A DNA stretch of 64,000 nt from an uncultured Chlorobiaceae bacterium (GCA_903882665.1 CAIRXW010000038.1:47686-111685), one strand, 5' to 3'. Shown: positions 26,164 to 35,747, numbered from the stretch's first letter. Notes: generated from the letters alone by a model not told the origin. Program-made: numbers and translations.

Positions 26164-26419
26164 TGATGAGTGGGGTTAGAGGTAGAAAATGAAACAACAA
26201 GTATAGGGGAATGGAGCGGGAGGTGCAAGCAGAAAAAAACAGAGCCAATGCGTTACTGAAATAAACGCAAAAAGACTCACGTTACATGAGTCCTTCTGCG
26301 TCTGGCGGATGCTTGAGCAAAAACCTTCTTTATTGATTATTTCCTGATTTCAAATAAAAGAAGGATTCCCGCATCAAAGTCCATGGCACCACATTTGCGC
26401 ATCATCGGATCAAGATGGC

Positions 26420-26593
26420 TCAGTCTTCAATCTTTTTGTTCAGTGAATCCTCCGCTTCAGCCCAGTCTTCCTTGTCCGCTCCCTGTTGTTTCCCTTTCGC
26501 TTCCCACAAGTGATAGGCTGCAAGTTTGATCTGCTCCTCCCGCTCTTTCTGTGGCAGCGACTGTTCTGCCGTTTTGTTTGATCCGTTTGACAT
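26420..26593 (-). CDS. Small DUF2934 protein
   Basis: 57 aa. The pattern IKLAAYHLWEAKGKQQGADKEDWAEAEDSL is the DUF2934 helix-turn signature (AYxLWE...G....DWxxAE). Starting at the ATG at 26593 is preferred over the TTG nine codons upstream. These proteins are common small cytoplasmic proteins of unknown role, often single genes. A weak hairpin (gactca/tgagtc, 26274-26292) lies about 130 bp downstream. Confidence 0.75.
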   Translation of the reverse strand: MSNGSNKTAEQSLPQKEREEQIKLAAYHLWEAKGKQQGADKEDWAEAEDSLNKKIED

Positions 26594-26949
26594 GGCTTTT
26601 TCGAAATTATGGTTGAACAAAAACTAAAAACAACATTACCTTCAAAAAATAACAATCATTTTTACTTGAAAATTCACAAAAAAAACACGGTTACATTTTT
26701 TTTTCAAGAACTGACTTTTTTTGTTGTCATGACTGCTGTCATGAGCTCGAAAAGGCAGCCAAATGGTTTTCGCAAAAATCAGGGTTTTTCACGCTTCATT
26801 AATCCCCGGACTGATGAAAAGAGGTTTCAGTAACAGAGGAATTCTGCTAAATTAAACGTAGGACGTCCTGTATCAGAGAGTAGATTGTCGCTGCTGCCGT
26901 TTGGTGACATCAACTTTTTTTCGATAAAATAATTGAAAGGAGATTGCTC
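26594..26949. other. Intergenic stretch, no gene seen
   Basis: 356 bp between divergent DUF2934 and Cache genes, rich in T and A runs. It includes the AAGGAG ribosome-binding site of the Cache gene (26937-26942). The 74-codon plus ORF at 26609 is a run of low-complexity codons and is rejected. Confidence 0.5.
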
Positions 26950-27723
26950 ATGGCAAAGATTTTTTCGCTGATTATCTCTGTTATCATTATGATTTCTTTG
27001 TTAACAGTCCGGGCCGAATCAAAATCAGCTTCTCTCAAACTGGATCCCCAAGTCACCCTTGGTACCTATAAGGGGCTGGTTGAAAATCATTTGGGCGGTG
27101 TTTTGCGGACGGCAAGGGTAATTACATTGACTTCAGAAGCACAGTCGGCCAAGTGGCAATCAGTCAAACCCTTGCTTGATCGTTTCAGCAATGACCTTGC
27201 TACCGATGCAACGGTGTGGTTTGTGCTGCCGGATGGCAGTTATTTCTCAACAGAAACCGGAGGAATAAGCGATCAGAATTTGAAGGATCGCAACTATTTC
27301 CCGAAACTCATGTCGGGTCAGGACGTTTTGGGCGACCTGGTGATAAGCAAATCGACCGGTCACCGCTCGATAATTGTTGCCAGTCCAGTGATGGTGAATG
27401 GAAAAGTTGTTGCGGCCGTTGGCGTCTCCGTAAGTGTCCGTTTGCTGTCAGGACTTCTTGAATCGAATACAAAATTGCCGGATAACGCCTATTTCTATGC
27501 CCTCGACTCTGCTACCAGGATCGTTCTGCACAGAAATGTGGATCGCATGTTCAAGAGCGTCAGTGATGTGGGTGACGAGAGCCTTGGGGATGCATTCAAA
27601 ACCATTATGACCAAGGATCAGGGGGGCTTCAACTACACGCTACACGGCAAGAAAATGACGTCGATATTCCAGAAATCAACCCTTTTGGGATGGTATTTCT
27701 TTATTGCACAGGAACGGAAGTGA
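26950..27723 (+). CDS. Periplasmic Cache-domain protein without a signalling partner
   Basis: 257 aa from the ATG at 26950, seven bases after AAGGAG; the TTG two codons earlier is unlikely. An N-terminal signal peptide (IFSLIISVIIMISLLTVRA) is followed by one extracellular dCache-like sensor: TVWFVLPDGSYFSTETGG, LKDRNYFPKLMSGQD, IVASPVMVNGKVVAAVGVSVSV. The RDYF/NYF and PV..NGKVVGVVG blocks are typical of Cache domains that bind small molecules. There is no second membrane helix, HAMP, kinase or methyl-accepting domain, so it is a free-standing sensor or binding protein. Nothing nearby is an obvious partner. Confidence 0.8.
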   Translation: MAKIFSLIISVIIMISLLTVRAESKSASLKLDPQVTLGTYKGLVENHLGGVLRTARVITLTSEAQSAKWQSVKPLLDRFSNDLATDATVWFVLPDGSYFSTETGGISDQNLKDRNYFPKLMSGQDVLGDLVISKSTGHRSIIVASPVMVNGKVVAAVGVSVSVRLLSGLLESNTKLPDNAYFYALDSATRIVLHRNVDRMFKSVSDVGDESLGDAFKTIMTKDQGGFNYTLHGKKMTSIFQKSTLLGWYFFIAQERK

Positions 27724-27830
27724 TCAATTGAACAAGAAAATTTTTGAAATCTCAAGGAATTATCCTGAACTTGCGACCCTGTATGAGCCGTAAGATAGAG
27801 TAACGTATTTTAAAAAAAAGAGAATAAGAT

Positions 27831-28475
27831 GTGCCTATGATACCCGCAACCAGAACAGCTATAGAGCGTGATGTAACGAGATGTGGCGAGCTTCTTGGAA
27901 TTCTTTTCAGCCAGGAGCAGGAGTTTACCGCCGATGCTGAAGCGCAGTCGAGAGCGCTCAACATGATTATTGGCAATCCTGAGCTTGGCCGGATATTTGT
28001 CATCGACATTGATGGAGCAATTCAGGGGATGGTAATGCTCCTTTTTACAGTAAGTACCTTTCTTGGCCGAAAAGTCGCTTTGCTTGAAGATATGGTTGTA
28101 GCACCTGCATGGCGGGGAAAGGGACTCGGCACCCTGCTGATCAATCATGCTGTGGATGTTGCCCACAAGGAGGGATTTGGGCGCATCACGCTCCTCACCG
28201 ACCGCGATAACGAGGCTGCACAGCAATTTTACCGATTACAGGGTTTTGCACAGTCGGAGATGGTGGTTTTCAGAAAGCTTCTTGACGACGGAGCAACTCT
28301 GAACAAGTGTGAATCAGATACATGGATGTGCCGTGAGTGCGGCTACCTCTATGACCCTGCCGAAGGTGATCCTGAAAGCCGGATAAAGGAAGGTACTCCC
28401 TTTGTTGAGGTATCCGGCCAGTGGAGTTGCCCGGTCTGCTTTGCCTCAAAAGCAGATTTCGATCCATTTTCATGA
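27831..28475 (+). CDS. GNAT acetyltransferase fused to rubredoxin
   Basis: 214 aa (GTG at 27831; ATG at 27837 is equally possible). Residues 1-150 are a GNAT fold: RDVTRCGELLGILF, VALLEDMVVAPAWRGKGLGTLLINHA with the acetyl-CoA pyrophosphate loop (RGKGLG), and LTDRDNEAAQQFYRLQGF. After a short linker, residues 165-214 form a complete rubredoxin: WMCRECGYLYDPAEGDP, GTPFVEV, WSCPVCFASKADFDPF, with both Cys pairs that bind one iron. A redox centre on an acetyltransferase is unusual. A decayed second copy of the GNAT part lies at 32117-32206. Confidence 0.88.
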   Translation: MPMIPATRTAIERDVTRCGELLGILFSQEQEFTADAEAQSRALNMIIGNPELGRIFVIDIDGAIQGMVMLLFTVSTFLGRKVALLEDMVVAPAWRGKGLGTLLINHAVDVAHKEGFGRITLLTDRDNEAAQQFYRLQGFAQSEMVVFRKLLDDGATLNKCESDTWMCRECGYLYDPAEGDPESRIKEGTPFVEVSGQWSCPVCFASKADFDPFS

Positions 28476-28549
28476 TTTCTTCGATAAAGCCATCATGACA
28501 AAAAAGGAAATGATTGATGGCATGTGCCTCTAAATGCTTAAAGAAGCAG

Positions 28550-28571
28550 TGCCCTTAGCTTAAAGAGGGCA
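28550..28571. terminator. Short hairpin between convergent genes
   Basis: TGCCCT (28550-28555) and AGGGCA (28566-28571), 10-nt loop. It sits between the GNAT-rubredoxin gene and the end of the kai operon. No clear T run; weak candidate. Confidence 0.4.
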
Positions 28572-28575
28572 AACT

Positions 28576-29727
28576 TCAAACGAAAGAAAACCTTTTTTCT
28601 TCAAAAAGCCTTACGCAAGCATCCACGACAGTTGGATCATAAAGAGTTCCACGGCCTTGCCTGATTTCTGCTAATGCGGCATCAATGCCAAGCTCTGAGC
28701 GATAAGGGCGACGCGATGCCATAGCTTCAATAACGTCTGCCACCGCAATAATTCTTGATCCAGGCAAAATTTCTTCACCCTTGAGTCCCTGCGGATATCC
28801 GCTTCCATCAATCCTCTCGTGATGCTGCAAGATAAAAAGAGCAATTGGCCATGGAAATTTAATATTTTTGACAATGTCATAACCAGCCTCGGCATGGGTT
28901 TGAATCAACAGATATTCGATCTTGCTGAGCTTTGCCGGCTTCGTCAGAATTTCAACAGGAATACTGATTTTCCCTACATCATGAATAGTTGAGGCCAGCT
29001 CAATACCATGGATAGTCTCTTCCGATAAACCCAGCTCCCTTGCAATCGCTGGCGCCAATTGCCCGACACGACGCATGTGGCCAGCAGTATATTCATCACG
29101 GGATTCAACGGTATTGGCTATCGCTTTGATTGACTCTTCCAGGCTCTCCTGCAGTTCATGAGATGCTTGTACAACAGCCAGTGCCATTTTTTTGGCAGCT
29201 ACAATCTCCTCGATCTGCTTAACTTCGGTAAGGTCAGTAGCTACCAGACAAATAATATCAGCCTCTTTACCAACATGAACTTTACCAATCGAAATATAAA
29301 TAGGTACCCGGTCTCCATCTTTAGTCACTAAAATCAATTCACCGCGATGTTTTGCGGTAGAATCCATGCTCAGGAGTGATTCCAGAATCTTTCGATGTTC
29401 AGGCTCAACCCAGGTTTGAAAGTTTCCACCAATAACCTTGTTCAAGGGAGAGTTCACCATCCGGGCAAACCGCTTGTTGGCGAATAAAACAAGGCCATCA
29501 GGCGTCAGGGTCAGGGCGCCTTCACTCATCTCCTCAAGCAATATCCGATAGGGTTGATCAGCATTGGACAGAGAATAAATATGCTCACCCGATGTACCGG
29601 ATACCACAAAAGCATCAACAGCACCCTCGCGAATGGCATTCAGGGTTGCATGGGCTTCCTGCAATGCAGTGCGCAATTCTTCTACTTCCCGGGAGAGCTC
29701 TGCTTTGGATTTCAATGCTGCTTTCAT
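28576..29727 (-). CDS. PAS plus HD-GYP cyclic-di-GMP phosphodiesterase, last gene of the kai operon
   Basis: 383 aa. An N-terminal coiled coil (SKAELSREVEELRTALQEAH) and a PAS domain (about residues 60-180) precede an HD-GYP domain with an intact metal and catalytic set: ESRDEYTAGHMRRV, STIHDVGKISIP, THAEAGYDI, HHERIDGSGYPQGL (the GYP motif) and AVADVIEAMASRRPY. It should hydrolyse c-di-GMP. It begins two bases after kaiB, so it is co-transcribed with kaiC and kaiB and probably is the output of that module. No regulatory histidine kinase is in the operon. Confidence 0.92.
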   Translation of the reverse strand: MKAALKSKAELSREVEELRTALQEAHATLNAIREGAVDAFVVSGTSGEHIYSLSNADQPYRILLEEMSEGALTLTPDGLVLFANKRFARMVNSPLNKVIGGNFQTWVEPEHRKILESLLSMDSTAKHRGELILVTKDGDRVPIYISIGKVHVGKEADIICLVATDLTEVKQIEEIVAAKKMALAVVQASHELQESLEESIKAIANTVESRDEYTAGHMRRVGQLAPAIARELGLSEETIHGIELASTIHDVGKISIPVEILTKPAKLSKIEYLLIQTHAEAGYDIVKNIKFPWPIALFILQHHERIDGSGYPQGLKGEEILPGSRIIAVADVIEAMASRRPYRSELGIDAALAEIRQGRGTLYDPTVVDACVRLFEEKRFSFV

Positions 29728-29729
29728 CG

Positions 29730-30065
29730 TTATAAAGGTTTCAAATCCAAACCGACAAGTACCTTCTCGGTATCTGACAGGTCGCCAATAATACGGCGAA
29801 GAGGAGGTGGAAGCTCTCTAATGAGTGTCGGTATGGCAATGATCTGATCCCCGGCAGCGAGATGGGGCTGCTGATATAAATCAATCACCTCCAGAACGTA
29901 CCGCCCATCCAGTTTTTCTTCGCAAATCTTCTTGATATTTGCAATGGCGGTCATCGAATGTATCGTTGATCCGGCCACATACAACCGCAAAATCCATTTT
30001 TTTGATGGATCGTCTTCAGGTCCTGTTTTTTTATGAACTCTTAAATCAATCGGTTTATCACTCAT
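29730..30065 (-). CDS. kaiB: KaiB, clock-like protein
   Basis: 111 aa; KaiB core with the thioredoxin-like start [29 protein letters not shown], then [45 protein letters not shown], the conserved strand-helix region that switches fold in cyanobacterial KaiB. About 20 extra residues precede the usual start. In cyanobacteria KaiB binds KaiC and sets clock phase. The operon has no kaiA, so any rhythm would be of the KaiA-free type reported for other phototrophs. It follows kaiC after a 37-bp gap. Confidence 0.93.
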   Translation of the reverse strand: MSDKPIDLRVHKKTGPEDDPSKKWILRLYVAGSTIHSMTAIANIKKICEEKLDGRYVLEVIDLYQQPHLAAGDQIIAIPTLIRELPPPLRRIIGDLSDTEKVLVGLDLKPL

Positions 30066-30102
30066 TTGCCACCCCTTGGGGTTACGTCGATTATAGCCCC
30101 TT

Positions 30103-31863
30103 TCATGTTGATTTCCTTTTGACTTTTACATGCGTATTGTTTTCATCAACGTTACGTATTTTGCCCATTGCAGTTCGATCTGTGCTTAGTTGCGCTTGAC
30201 GGGTTTTTTCCTGTGCTATCATTTTGAGATTGCTGGCTTCCTGGGCTGCGAATTCAGCTCGCATGGCCGCGATCCTCGAATCTAAAATACTCCGCTTGTT
30301 TTCCAGATCAAATTGCCGAAGTTCTATCTCTTCCTGTAATTTGAGACCTAATGCCTTTTCCTGAGCCAGCATATTCAGGCGTGCTCCACCTGTTGCAACC
30401 CCACCTGTGCCGATATAAACATCACATATTTCTATGCCGTGATCTGTCATCAAAAATTCCCGAACCTGGTTGGAGTGGCTCATGCCGCGTGACTTGAGAA
30501 CATAGATAGCACGACTTCGCTCCCCATTACTTTCAAGATCCCTCAATAAAATCCATGAATCAATGATTGATGATATATTAATTGAGGAACTCTCTGATTG
30601 CACTTCACTCGGCGTCAAGCTGCCAAACACGATAGTGATGCCAAGAGATTTCATAAGGTCAACAAACTTCATTACAATTCTTTTGACATCACTGGTGTTT
30701 GCAATATCATCAAAGCTTGTAACAGGATCCATGATGACAACTTTGGGGGTGTACTCGGCGATCAGTTTTTGAGCCAGAAGCAAATGCATATCAAGACCAT
30801 ACTGGGTAATCCGCCTGCATTCCATGACCAGAAGACCTTTTTTTACCCAATGGTCGAGGTTTAACCCAACGGAGCGCATATTTCTTATGATTTGATCCGA
30901 CGACTCCTCGAAGGAAAAATAGACAACGCGCTCATTGCGCCGACAGGCTGCATCCGCAAAATGTGCCAAAAAGGTGGTCTTACCCGTGCCGGGCGAACCG
31001 GAAATCATAATGACGCTGTCCTCAAAGAACCCGTTGCCTCCAAGCATAGCGTCTAACCTTTGAATGCCGCTGGAAACTCTCGTATATGAGACCTTGTGCT
31101 CCAGCCTTGCAGAAGTAACCGGTATGAGAGAAATGCCATCTCCGTCAATGACGAAAGGATAATCGTTGCTGCCGTGAGATGAACCACGATACTTCACAAT
31201 ACGTAATCTTCGTGAAGCAACCCGTTCCTCAATGCTGACAGTTACATTAATCACACAGTCTGAAACGTACTCTTCTATACCGTGACGGGAAAGGGTATCG
31301 GTGCCGCCTTCTCCGGTAATGACCGCAGTAACACCCTTCTCCTTGAGCCAACGAAACAGACGGCGCAATTCAGCGCGCAAAACGGCTGGATTGGGCAGGT
31401 TGCTGAAGAGTGATTCAATGGTATCAAGGACGACTCGTTTGGCGCCAATGGAATCAATGGCGGCACCCAATCGAATAAACAGGGCATCGAGGTTGTACTC
31501 TCCTGCCTCAACTATTTCATATTGATCGATATAAACAAAATCGACAACAATCTTTTTGCTTGCAATCAACCCATCCAGGTCAAAGCCGATCGAGACGACA
31601 TTGGTGATTAAATCGTTTGTCGATTCTTCAAAGGCCATGAAGACGCCAGGCTCATTATATTGCATGGCACCTCTGAGCAAAAACTCCATGGCGAGCAGTG
31701 TTTTTCCGGTACCTGTTCCTCCGCAAATGAGTGTGGCTCGACCCTTCGGCAGCCCACCATTGGTAATGATGTCTAACCCTTCAATCCCAGTTAACGCCTT
31801 GGGAAGTTGCCGCCTGTTTTCAGGCATCGACTTCGGTTTCAGATTTATTTTCGCTTTTGTCAT
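30103..31863 (-). CDS. kaiC: KaiC, two-domain clock ATPase
   Basis: 586 aa from the ATG at 31863 (AAAGGAA upstream); the longer ORF in the track extends over other sequence. Two RecA-like domains: CI with Walker A GGTGTGKT at residues 48-55 and the catalytic FEESTND, and CII with GSPGTGKT near residue 290 and FEESSDQ. The autophosphorylation site of cyanobacterial CII (Ser431/Thr432 in HISTITD) corresponds to NISSIID here, two serines. The C-terminus is longer than in cyanobacteria and forms a coiled coil ([24 protein letters not shown]). First gene of kaiC-kaiB-HD-GYP. Confidence 0.93.
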   Translation of the reverse strand: MTKAKINLKPKSMPENRRQLPKALTGIEGLDIITNGGLPKGRATLICGGTGTGKTLLAMEFLLRGAMQYNEPGVFMAFEESTNDLITNVVSIGFDLDGLIASKKIVVDFVYIDQYEIVEAGEYNLDALFIRLGAAIDSIGAKRVVLDTIESLFSNLPNPAVLRAELRRLFRWLKEKGVTAVITGEGGTDTLSRHGIEEYVSDCVINVTVSIEERVASRRLRIVKYRGSSHGSNDYPFVIDGDGISLIPVTSARLEHKVSYTRVSSGIQRLDAMLGGNGFFEDSVIMISGSPGTGKTTFLAHFADAACRRNERVVYFSFEESSDQIIRNMRSVGLNLDHWVKKGLLVMECRRITQYGLDMHLLLAQKLIAEYTPKVVIMDPVTSFDDIANTSDVKRIVMKFVDLMKSLGITIVFGSLTPSEVQSESSSINISSIIDSWILLRDLESNGERSRAIYVLKSRGMSHSNQVREFLMTDHGIEICDVYIGTGGVATGGARLNMLAQEKALGLKLQEEIELRQFDLENKRSILDSRIAAMRAEFAAQEASNLKMIAQEKTRQAQLSTDRTAMGKIRNVDENNTHVKVKRKST

Positions 31864-32089
31864 AATGTATTCCTTTCGTAATTTCAATTGACCAGGATGC
31901 GGTAACACGTTCTTGACAGGCGCATGAGTATGATCGGCGTAGCGCCTCAGACACTTTTTGGTCTGATCCCTCGATAGAAAAAGTTGTTGTTTCGGAAGTA
32001 TCATCTGCAGGATCAATGTTTTTTTTCACAGGTATTTTTTTGGCAACACTTGTTTTGCTTATGCACGTATAACGGAACAAATAGTTCAT
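31820..32089 (-). CDS. Possible small protein overlapping the kaiC start
   Basis: 89 aa if started at the ATG at 32089. The sequence (NYLFRYTCISKTSVAKKIPVKK, then FSIEGSDQKVSEALRRSYSCACQERVTASWSIEITKG) has a plausible helix-rich composition but no family I know. It overlaps the first 14 codons of kaiC in another frame and ends shortly after. It could be a short leader gene of the kai operon, or simply chance. Low confidence; codon use is not diagnostic. Confidence 0.35.
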   Translation of the reverse strand: MNYLFRYTCISKTSVAKKIPVKKNIDPADDTSETTTFSIEGSDQKVSEALRRSYSCACQERVTASWSIEITKGIHYDKSENKSETEVDA

Positions 32090-32116
32090 AAAATTTACGC
32101 TTTTTTTAATTCTCTT

Positions 32117-32206
32117 TAGCAAATACCTTTTCAGCGGAAGATCCCTGCTTGAGGATATGGTTGTGGCGGGTGCATGGCGGAGCAAGGATCCCGGCACCTG
32201 ACTCAA
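32117..32206 (+). pseudogene. Remnant of a second GNAT gene upstream of kaiC
   Basis: About 90 bp align, with a few small gaps, to 28048-28141 inside the GNAT-rubredoxin gene; 'tgcttgaggatatggttgt' here matches 'tgcttgaagatatggttgt' there and reads LEDMVVAGAWRSK before a stop (TGA at 32200). Same orientation as the intact gene. Only this piece of the acetyl-CoA-binding region survives. Confidence 0.75.
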
Positions 32207-32254
32207 GCTCGGAGATGATTGTCATCAGGAAGCTTCCTGGTTAAGAGCGCCTCT

Positions 32255-33508
32255 TCAATTTGTCTTGAGATCAAGCGAGCGGCTTGTGGCAATGAGGGCC
32301 GCCTTTCGTGCGGGATAGAGGCTTACCAGAAAACAGAGGAGGATGGCCGTGATGCTGACGGCAATAAAATCTCCAGCCTGCATGTTGACGGGATAGGCCT
32401 GGATGATGAAGGCGCTTTTTGAGGGGAGCTGCACCATGCCGTAGAGCTGCTGGAGGGTGCAGAGGCTCCAGGCAATGATGGTTCCAGCAGCCGTTCCTGC
32501 GATTCCGGTCATTCCTCCCTGAATAATAAAAATGGCCATGAACTGCGGTTTTTCCATTCCGAGACAGCGGAGATAGAAGAGTTCACGCTGTTTGTCGATG
32601 GCGGTCATAGCAAGGGCTCCGGTGAGGCTGAGGGCGGCGACAAGGATGATGAGCATCAGGACGCTGAAGCTGACCCATTTTTCGAGCTGCATGACAGCGA
32701 AGATGTTGTTGTATTTTTCTTCGAGTGTGCGCACCTTGACGCTTGTTTTCAGGGGGCTACAAGCCAGCCACTCCCTGAGGTTGCCGGTGAAGGCATCGCC
32801 CGATAATACCCCCTCTTTTCCCCTGATGTCGATTCCTGAGTACTCTCCCTGGCCCATGAGCAGGATTTTTTGGCCAAATAGGCTGGAGGTAAGGACGTAG
32901 CGGTCATCAAATACTTTTTGCAGGGAAAAGAGCGATGAGACACTGGTTTCAGGAATGGCGAGCATCGGGATCAGGTAGGGTTCCGAGAGCGATTCGAGGC
33001 CGAGGGAGATCAGTTCCGGACTGAAAATTTTGACCTCCCTGAAGGGGTAGAGGTTGGTGCGGTAGGCCAGAAGCTCTCCGACGGCAATGGTTTCGGAGGT
33101 GAAAAAGGGGCGGGGCGTATGGGTTTGACGCATCAGGCGGTGGTGCGCCGTTTCGCTGATTCCTTTGACCATGACCAGTTCGCTTTTCTCCCGGGTCGCC
33201 ATAATGGCCTCCCCTTCGGCAAAGGGCTCGGCAGATCCGACGCCTTCGATGGCGCGTAGTGATTGCAGGATGTTGTCGGAGACTTTCATGGTTCTGCCCG
33301 CAAGGGGAACAATCTGTGCGGGACTGTCGATGGTGATAAAGAGATCGCGGGCAAGTTTCTGGAATCCGTTCAGGACGCTCATGACTACAAGGAGGGTGCT
33401 GACGCCAAGAACGATTCCGGCAAGGCTGATTGCTGAGATGATGTTGATGACCCTGAACCGTTTTCGGGCAAAACTGAAGCGCCGGGCAATCCATAAGGCT
33501 GTTTTCAT
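32255..33508 (-). CDS. LolC/LolE-type ABC permease (FtsX-fold), second of two
   Basis: 417 aa. N-terminal [44 protein letters not shown] is the hallmark of LolC/E permeases, followed by a large periplasmic domain and three C-terminal helices ([63 protein letters not shown]). With an ATPase of the LolD type it would release lipoproteins from the inner membrane. No LolD gene is present in the window. It lies 20 bp behind a similar permease and ends the operon. Confidence 0.85.
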   Translation of the reverse strand: MKTALWIARRFSFARKRFRVINIISAISLAGIVLGVSTLLVVMSVLNGFQKLARDLFITIDSPAQIVPLAGRTMKVSDNILQSLRAIEGVGSAEPFAEGEAIMATREKSELVMVKGISETAHHRLMRQTHTPRPFFTSETIAVGELLAYRTNLYPFREVKIFSPELISLGLESLSEPYLIPMLAIPETSVSSLFSLQKVFDDRYVLTSSLFGQKILLMGQGEYSGIDIRGKEGVLSGDAFTGNLREWLACSPLKTSVKVRTLEEKYNNIFAVMQLEKWVSFSVLMLIILVAALSLTGALAMTAIDKQRELFYLRCLGMEKPQFMAIFIIQGGMTGIAGTAAGTIIAWSLCTLQQLYGMVQLPSKSAFIIQAYPVNMQAGDFIAVSITAILLCFLVSLYPARKAALIATSRSLDLKTN

Positions 33509-33528
33509 AGAGGCGGAAGTATGATGGT

Positions 33529-34800
33529 TTACGTGCCCAGTGCGGTGCCGGGTTTAAGGGAGGCGGCAATCCGTGCAGGAATAAAGGCAAAGAGCAGGGT
33601 GAGGGCCATTACAGCGATGGAGACGGCGGCGTAGTCGAGCGGCTCAATCAGGAGTGGCACATATTTGATGAAATAGCTTTTTTCGGGCAGGGTGATTAGG
33701 TGAAAGCGCAGCTCAAAGAGTGAGAGGGAGAGGGCAAGGATGTTGCCGGTAACCACTCCCGAAAGCGAGACGAGAAAAGCCTGTGTCAGAAATACGGCGC
33801 TGATTTTTCCGGGTTCAAGGCCGAGTGCGCTGAGCATGCCGATTTCACGCGTCTTTTCAATAATAAGTACCAGCAGCGTGGAGATAATGTTGAAAACGGC
33901 CACAATGGTGATGGTGACAATGAGCAGTGGTGTGATATTTTTTTGAAGCTTCAGCCATTCAAAGAGGTTGGCATAGCGCTCAAAAACCGTATAGCCATAA
34001 AAGGGAAGTCCAAGGAGATTGACCAGCTCTTTGACCGTGCGCGGCAGTTGGCTGAGGTCGTGCACGTTGGCATCGTAACCACTGATCGTCAAGGGATTGA
34101 ATTGCTGCTGAAGCTTTTTCAGGTCGGCGATCACCACAAAATCATCAAACCCCTCCTGAAGCCCTGTGTCGTAGATTCCTCGTATCACTCCGACCTCCAG
34201 ATCAAGGGTGGAGAGCATGTCAACAATGTTTTTGTTGCCGGCAATAAGTTTTGCGCCCGATGCATTGTTTCCAAGGCCGACAAGCATCACCTTTTTACCA
34301 ACCTTGAGATCAAGATTTTCGGCCAGCGTCTGACCTGCGTAGAGAGCAATACCGGTAACATTATCGTTCGCTTCAAAGCTTCCAGCCCGAAGAAATTTTG
34401 TCAGAAAGATTCTGCGTTGCTCTTCGCCCACTCCCCTGACCACAACCGGTTTGCTGTGCCAGATTTTATCAGAGTCTGTACTGCGACTACGAAGGATAAA
34501 GCTTTTTTCCAGAAAGGGTGAGGCGTTTGCAATGTTCGGGTTCCCGGCGATCCGTGCAAGATCGGTTCGGCGTTCCTGAAAAAGCTGTTCGTCGGGATGA
34601 CGGATCTGCAGGTGAGCGCTGAAGCTGATCAGTTTACTTTCCACACTGCTGGCAAATCCGCTTACAATCGAGAGTGTGAGGATAAGTGCTGCCGTCCCCA
34701 CGGCAATACCGACAACGGCAACCATGACGATAAAGGTTGGTTTCGTTGTCGATCGCGGTTTGAATGCAAAGCGCCTTGCAATGTAGAACTCGGGTTTCAC
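33529..34800 (-). CDS. LolC/LolE-type ABC permease (FtsX-fold), first of two
   Basis: 423 aa, same architecture as the downstream permease: [48 protein letters not shown] at the N-terminus, an extracytoplasmic domain (residues about 50-260), and a C-terminal FtsX region, [22 protein letters not shown]...[17 protein letters not shown]. The two copies are clearly divergent paralogs and probably form the LolC-LolE heterodimer. It starts two bases after the phosphate-binding-like lipoprotein gene, so the three are one operon. Confidence 0.85.
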   Translation of the reverse strand: MKPEFYIARRFAFKPRSTTKPTFIVMVAVVGIAVGTAALILTLSIVSGFASSVESKLISFSAHLQIRHPDEQLFQERRTDLARIAGNPNIANASPFLEKSFILRSRSTDSDKIWHSKPVVVRGVGEEQRRIFLTKFLRAGSFEANDNVTGIALYAGQTLAENLDLKVGKKVMLVGLGNNASGAKLIAGNKNIVDMLSTLDLEVGVIRGIYDTGLQEGFDDFVVIADLKKLQQQFNPLTISGYDANVHDLSQLPRTVKELVNLLGLPFYGYTVFERYANLFEWLKLQKNITPLLIVTITIVAVFNIISTLLVLIIEKTREIGMLSALGLEPGKISAVFLTQAFLVSLSGVVTGNILALSLSLFELRFHLITLPEKSYFIKYVPLLIEPLDYAAVSIAVMALTLLFAFIPARIAASLKPGTALGT

Positions 34801-34802
34801 CG

Positions 34803-35747
34803 TTATTTCAGAATTATTGTGCGTTCAACAAGCCTGTACGGAGCAAGGGAGCTTCTTTCGAAAGCCTTCTGCCCGGCGCCACTGCCGAGCCACGAACCGA
34901 ATCCTGCAGCAAGCGCATCGCCGGGATAATAGAGATAGTAAACCAGAGTAACAAGCGGATAGCTTCCGTCGAAGATGTTTTGCTGTGTTGGCATATATGG
35001 TGCACCATCCCCTTTTGCTATCGGAAGGAGACGGATGTTTGCCGTGTTTAGGTTTTTTTCAAACGAGGAGCGGAAGAGCAGCCCGACAGCACGCCTGTCG
35101 GTTGATACCCTTTCAATCAGTGCAGCATCGCTGCTGCATGACCAGGAATGAAGCTCCCCTCTTTTTTTCCCTGTTGTTGCGGCCAATAGAGAGAGCAGGC
35201 GAAAATCATCAGCTCTGACAAGCGGTATAATAGCTCCCCCCTCCCCTTTTGCGGACAAGAGGGTTCCAAGCTCTGTTGTTGAGAACATGCTGGCGGGGTT
35301 GCGGCGATTGACAATACAGACAATGGCGTCACGGGCAACCGGTTCACGGCGAATGGGGCGTTTGAGTTCGCCAAAAAGAGAGTCTTCAGCAGCTTCAGGG
35401 TTACCGCTGATTAATGCGGCCTTGACCGAGCCCTCAAGCAGATGTTTCAGACTCTTTCCGGAGGCGTCAGGCAGCAGCGTTACCGTTGCTGCGGGATAAT
35501 ACCAGCTGAAGCTCTCCGCCTGGATAGCGGCGATCTCTTCGAGATGGCGATCGACCGCGAGCTTCATGCTTCCGCTTTTTGCGGTTTCTCCAGTTTGTTG
35601 CTGCGTGCAGTTCAGCAATAAAAACGCTGTGCAAAAAAACAGCAGGCCACCCACGACCCTGAATATGGCTCTTTTTGTGGCTTTTTTTTTCACAGTCACT
35701 CCTTTTTTCTTCTTTACCTCTTTGACAGCGCTCTTTTGGAAGTTCAA
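34803..35747 (-). CDS. PstS-like periplasmic solute-binding lipoprotein
   Basis: 314 aa. A very basic N-terminus (VKEVKKKKGVTVKKKATKR) precedes a membrane segment ending LLNC, a lipobox candidate. The mature protein belongs to the phosphate-binding PBP-like family: SVKAALISGNPEAAEDS, AIVCIVNRRNPASMFSTTELGTLLSA, VSTDRRAVGLLF and a C-terminal part DGSYPLVTLVYYLYYP...LGSGAGQKAFERSSLAPYRL resembling PstS tails. No pst permease is nearby; instead it precedes two Lol-type permeases. Whether it binds phosphate is unknown. Confidence 0.8.
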   Translation of the reverse strand: MNFQKSAVKEVKKKKGVTVKKKATKRAIFRVVGGLLFFCTAFLLLNCTQQQTGETAKSGSMKLAVDRHLEEIAAIQAESFSWYYPAATVTLLPDASGKSLKHLLEGSVKAALISGNPEAAEDSLFGELKRPIRREPVARDAIVCIVNRRNPASMFSTTELGTLLSAKGEGGAIIPLVRADDFRLLSLLAATTGKKRGELHSWSCSSDAALIERVSTDRRAVGLLFRSSFEKNLNTANIRLLPIAKGDGAPYMPTQQNIFDGSYPLVTLVYYLYYPGDALAAGFGSWLGSGAGQKAFERSSLAPYRLVERTIILK

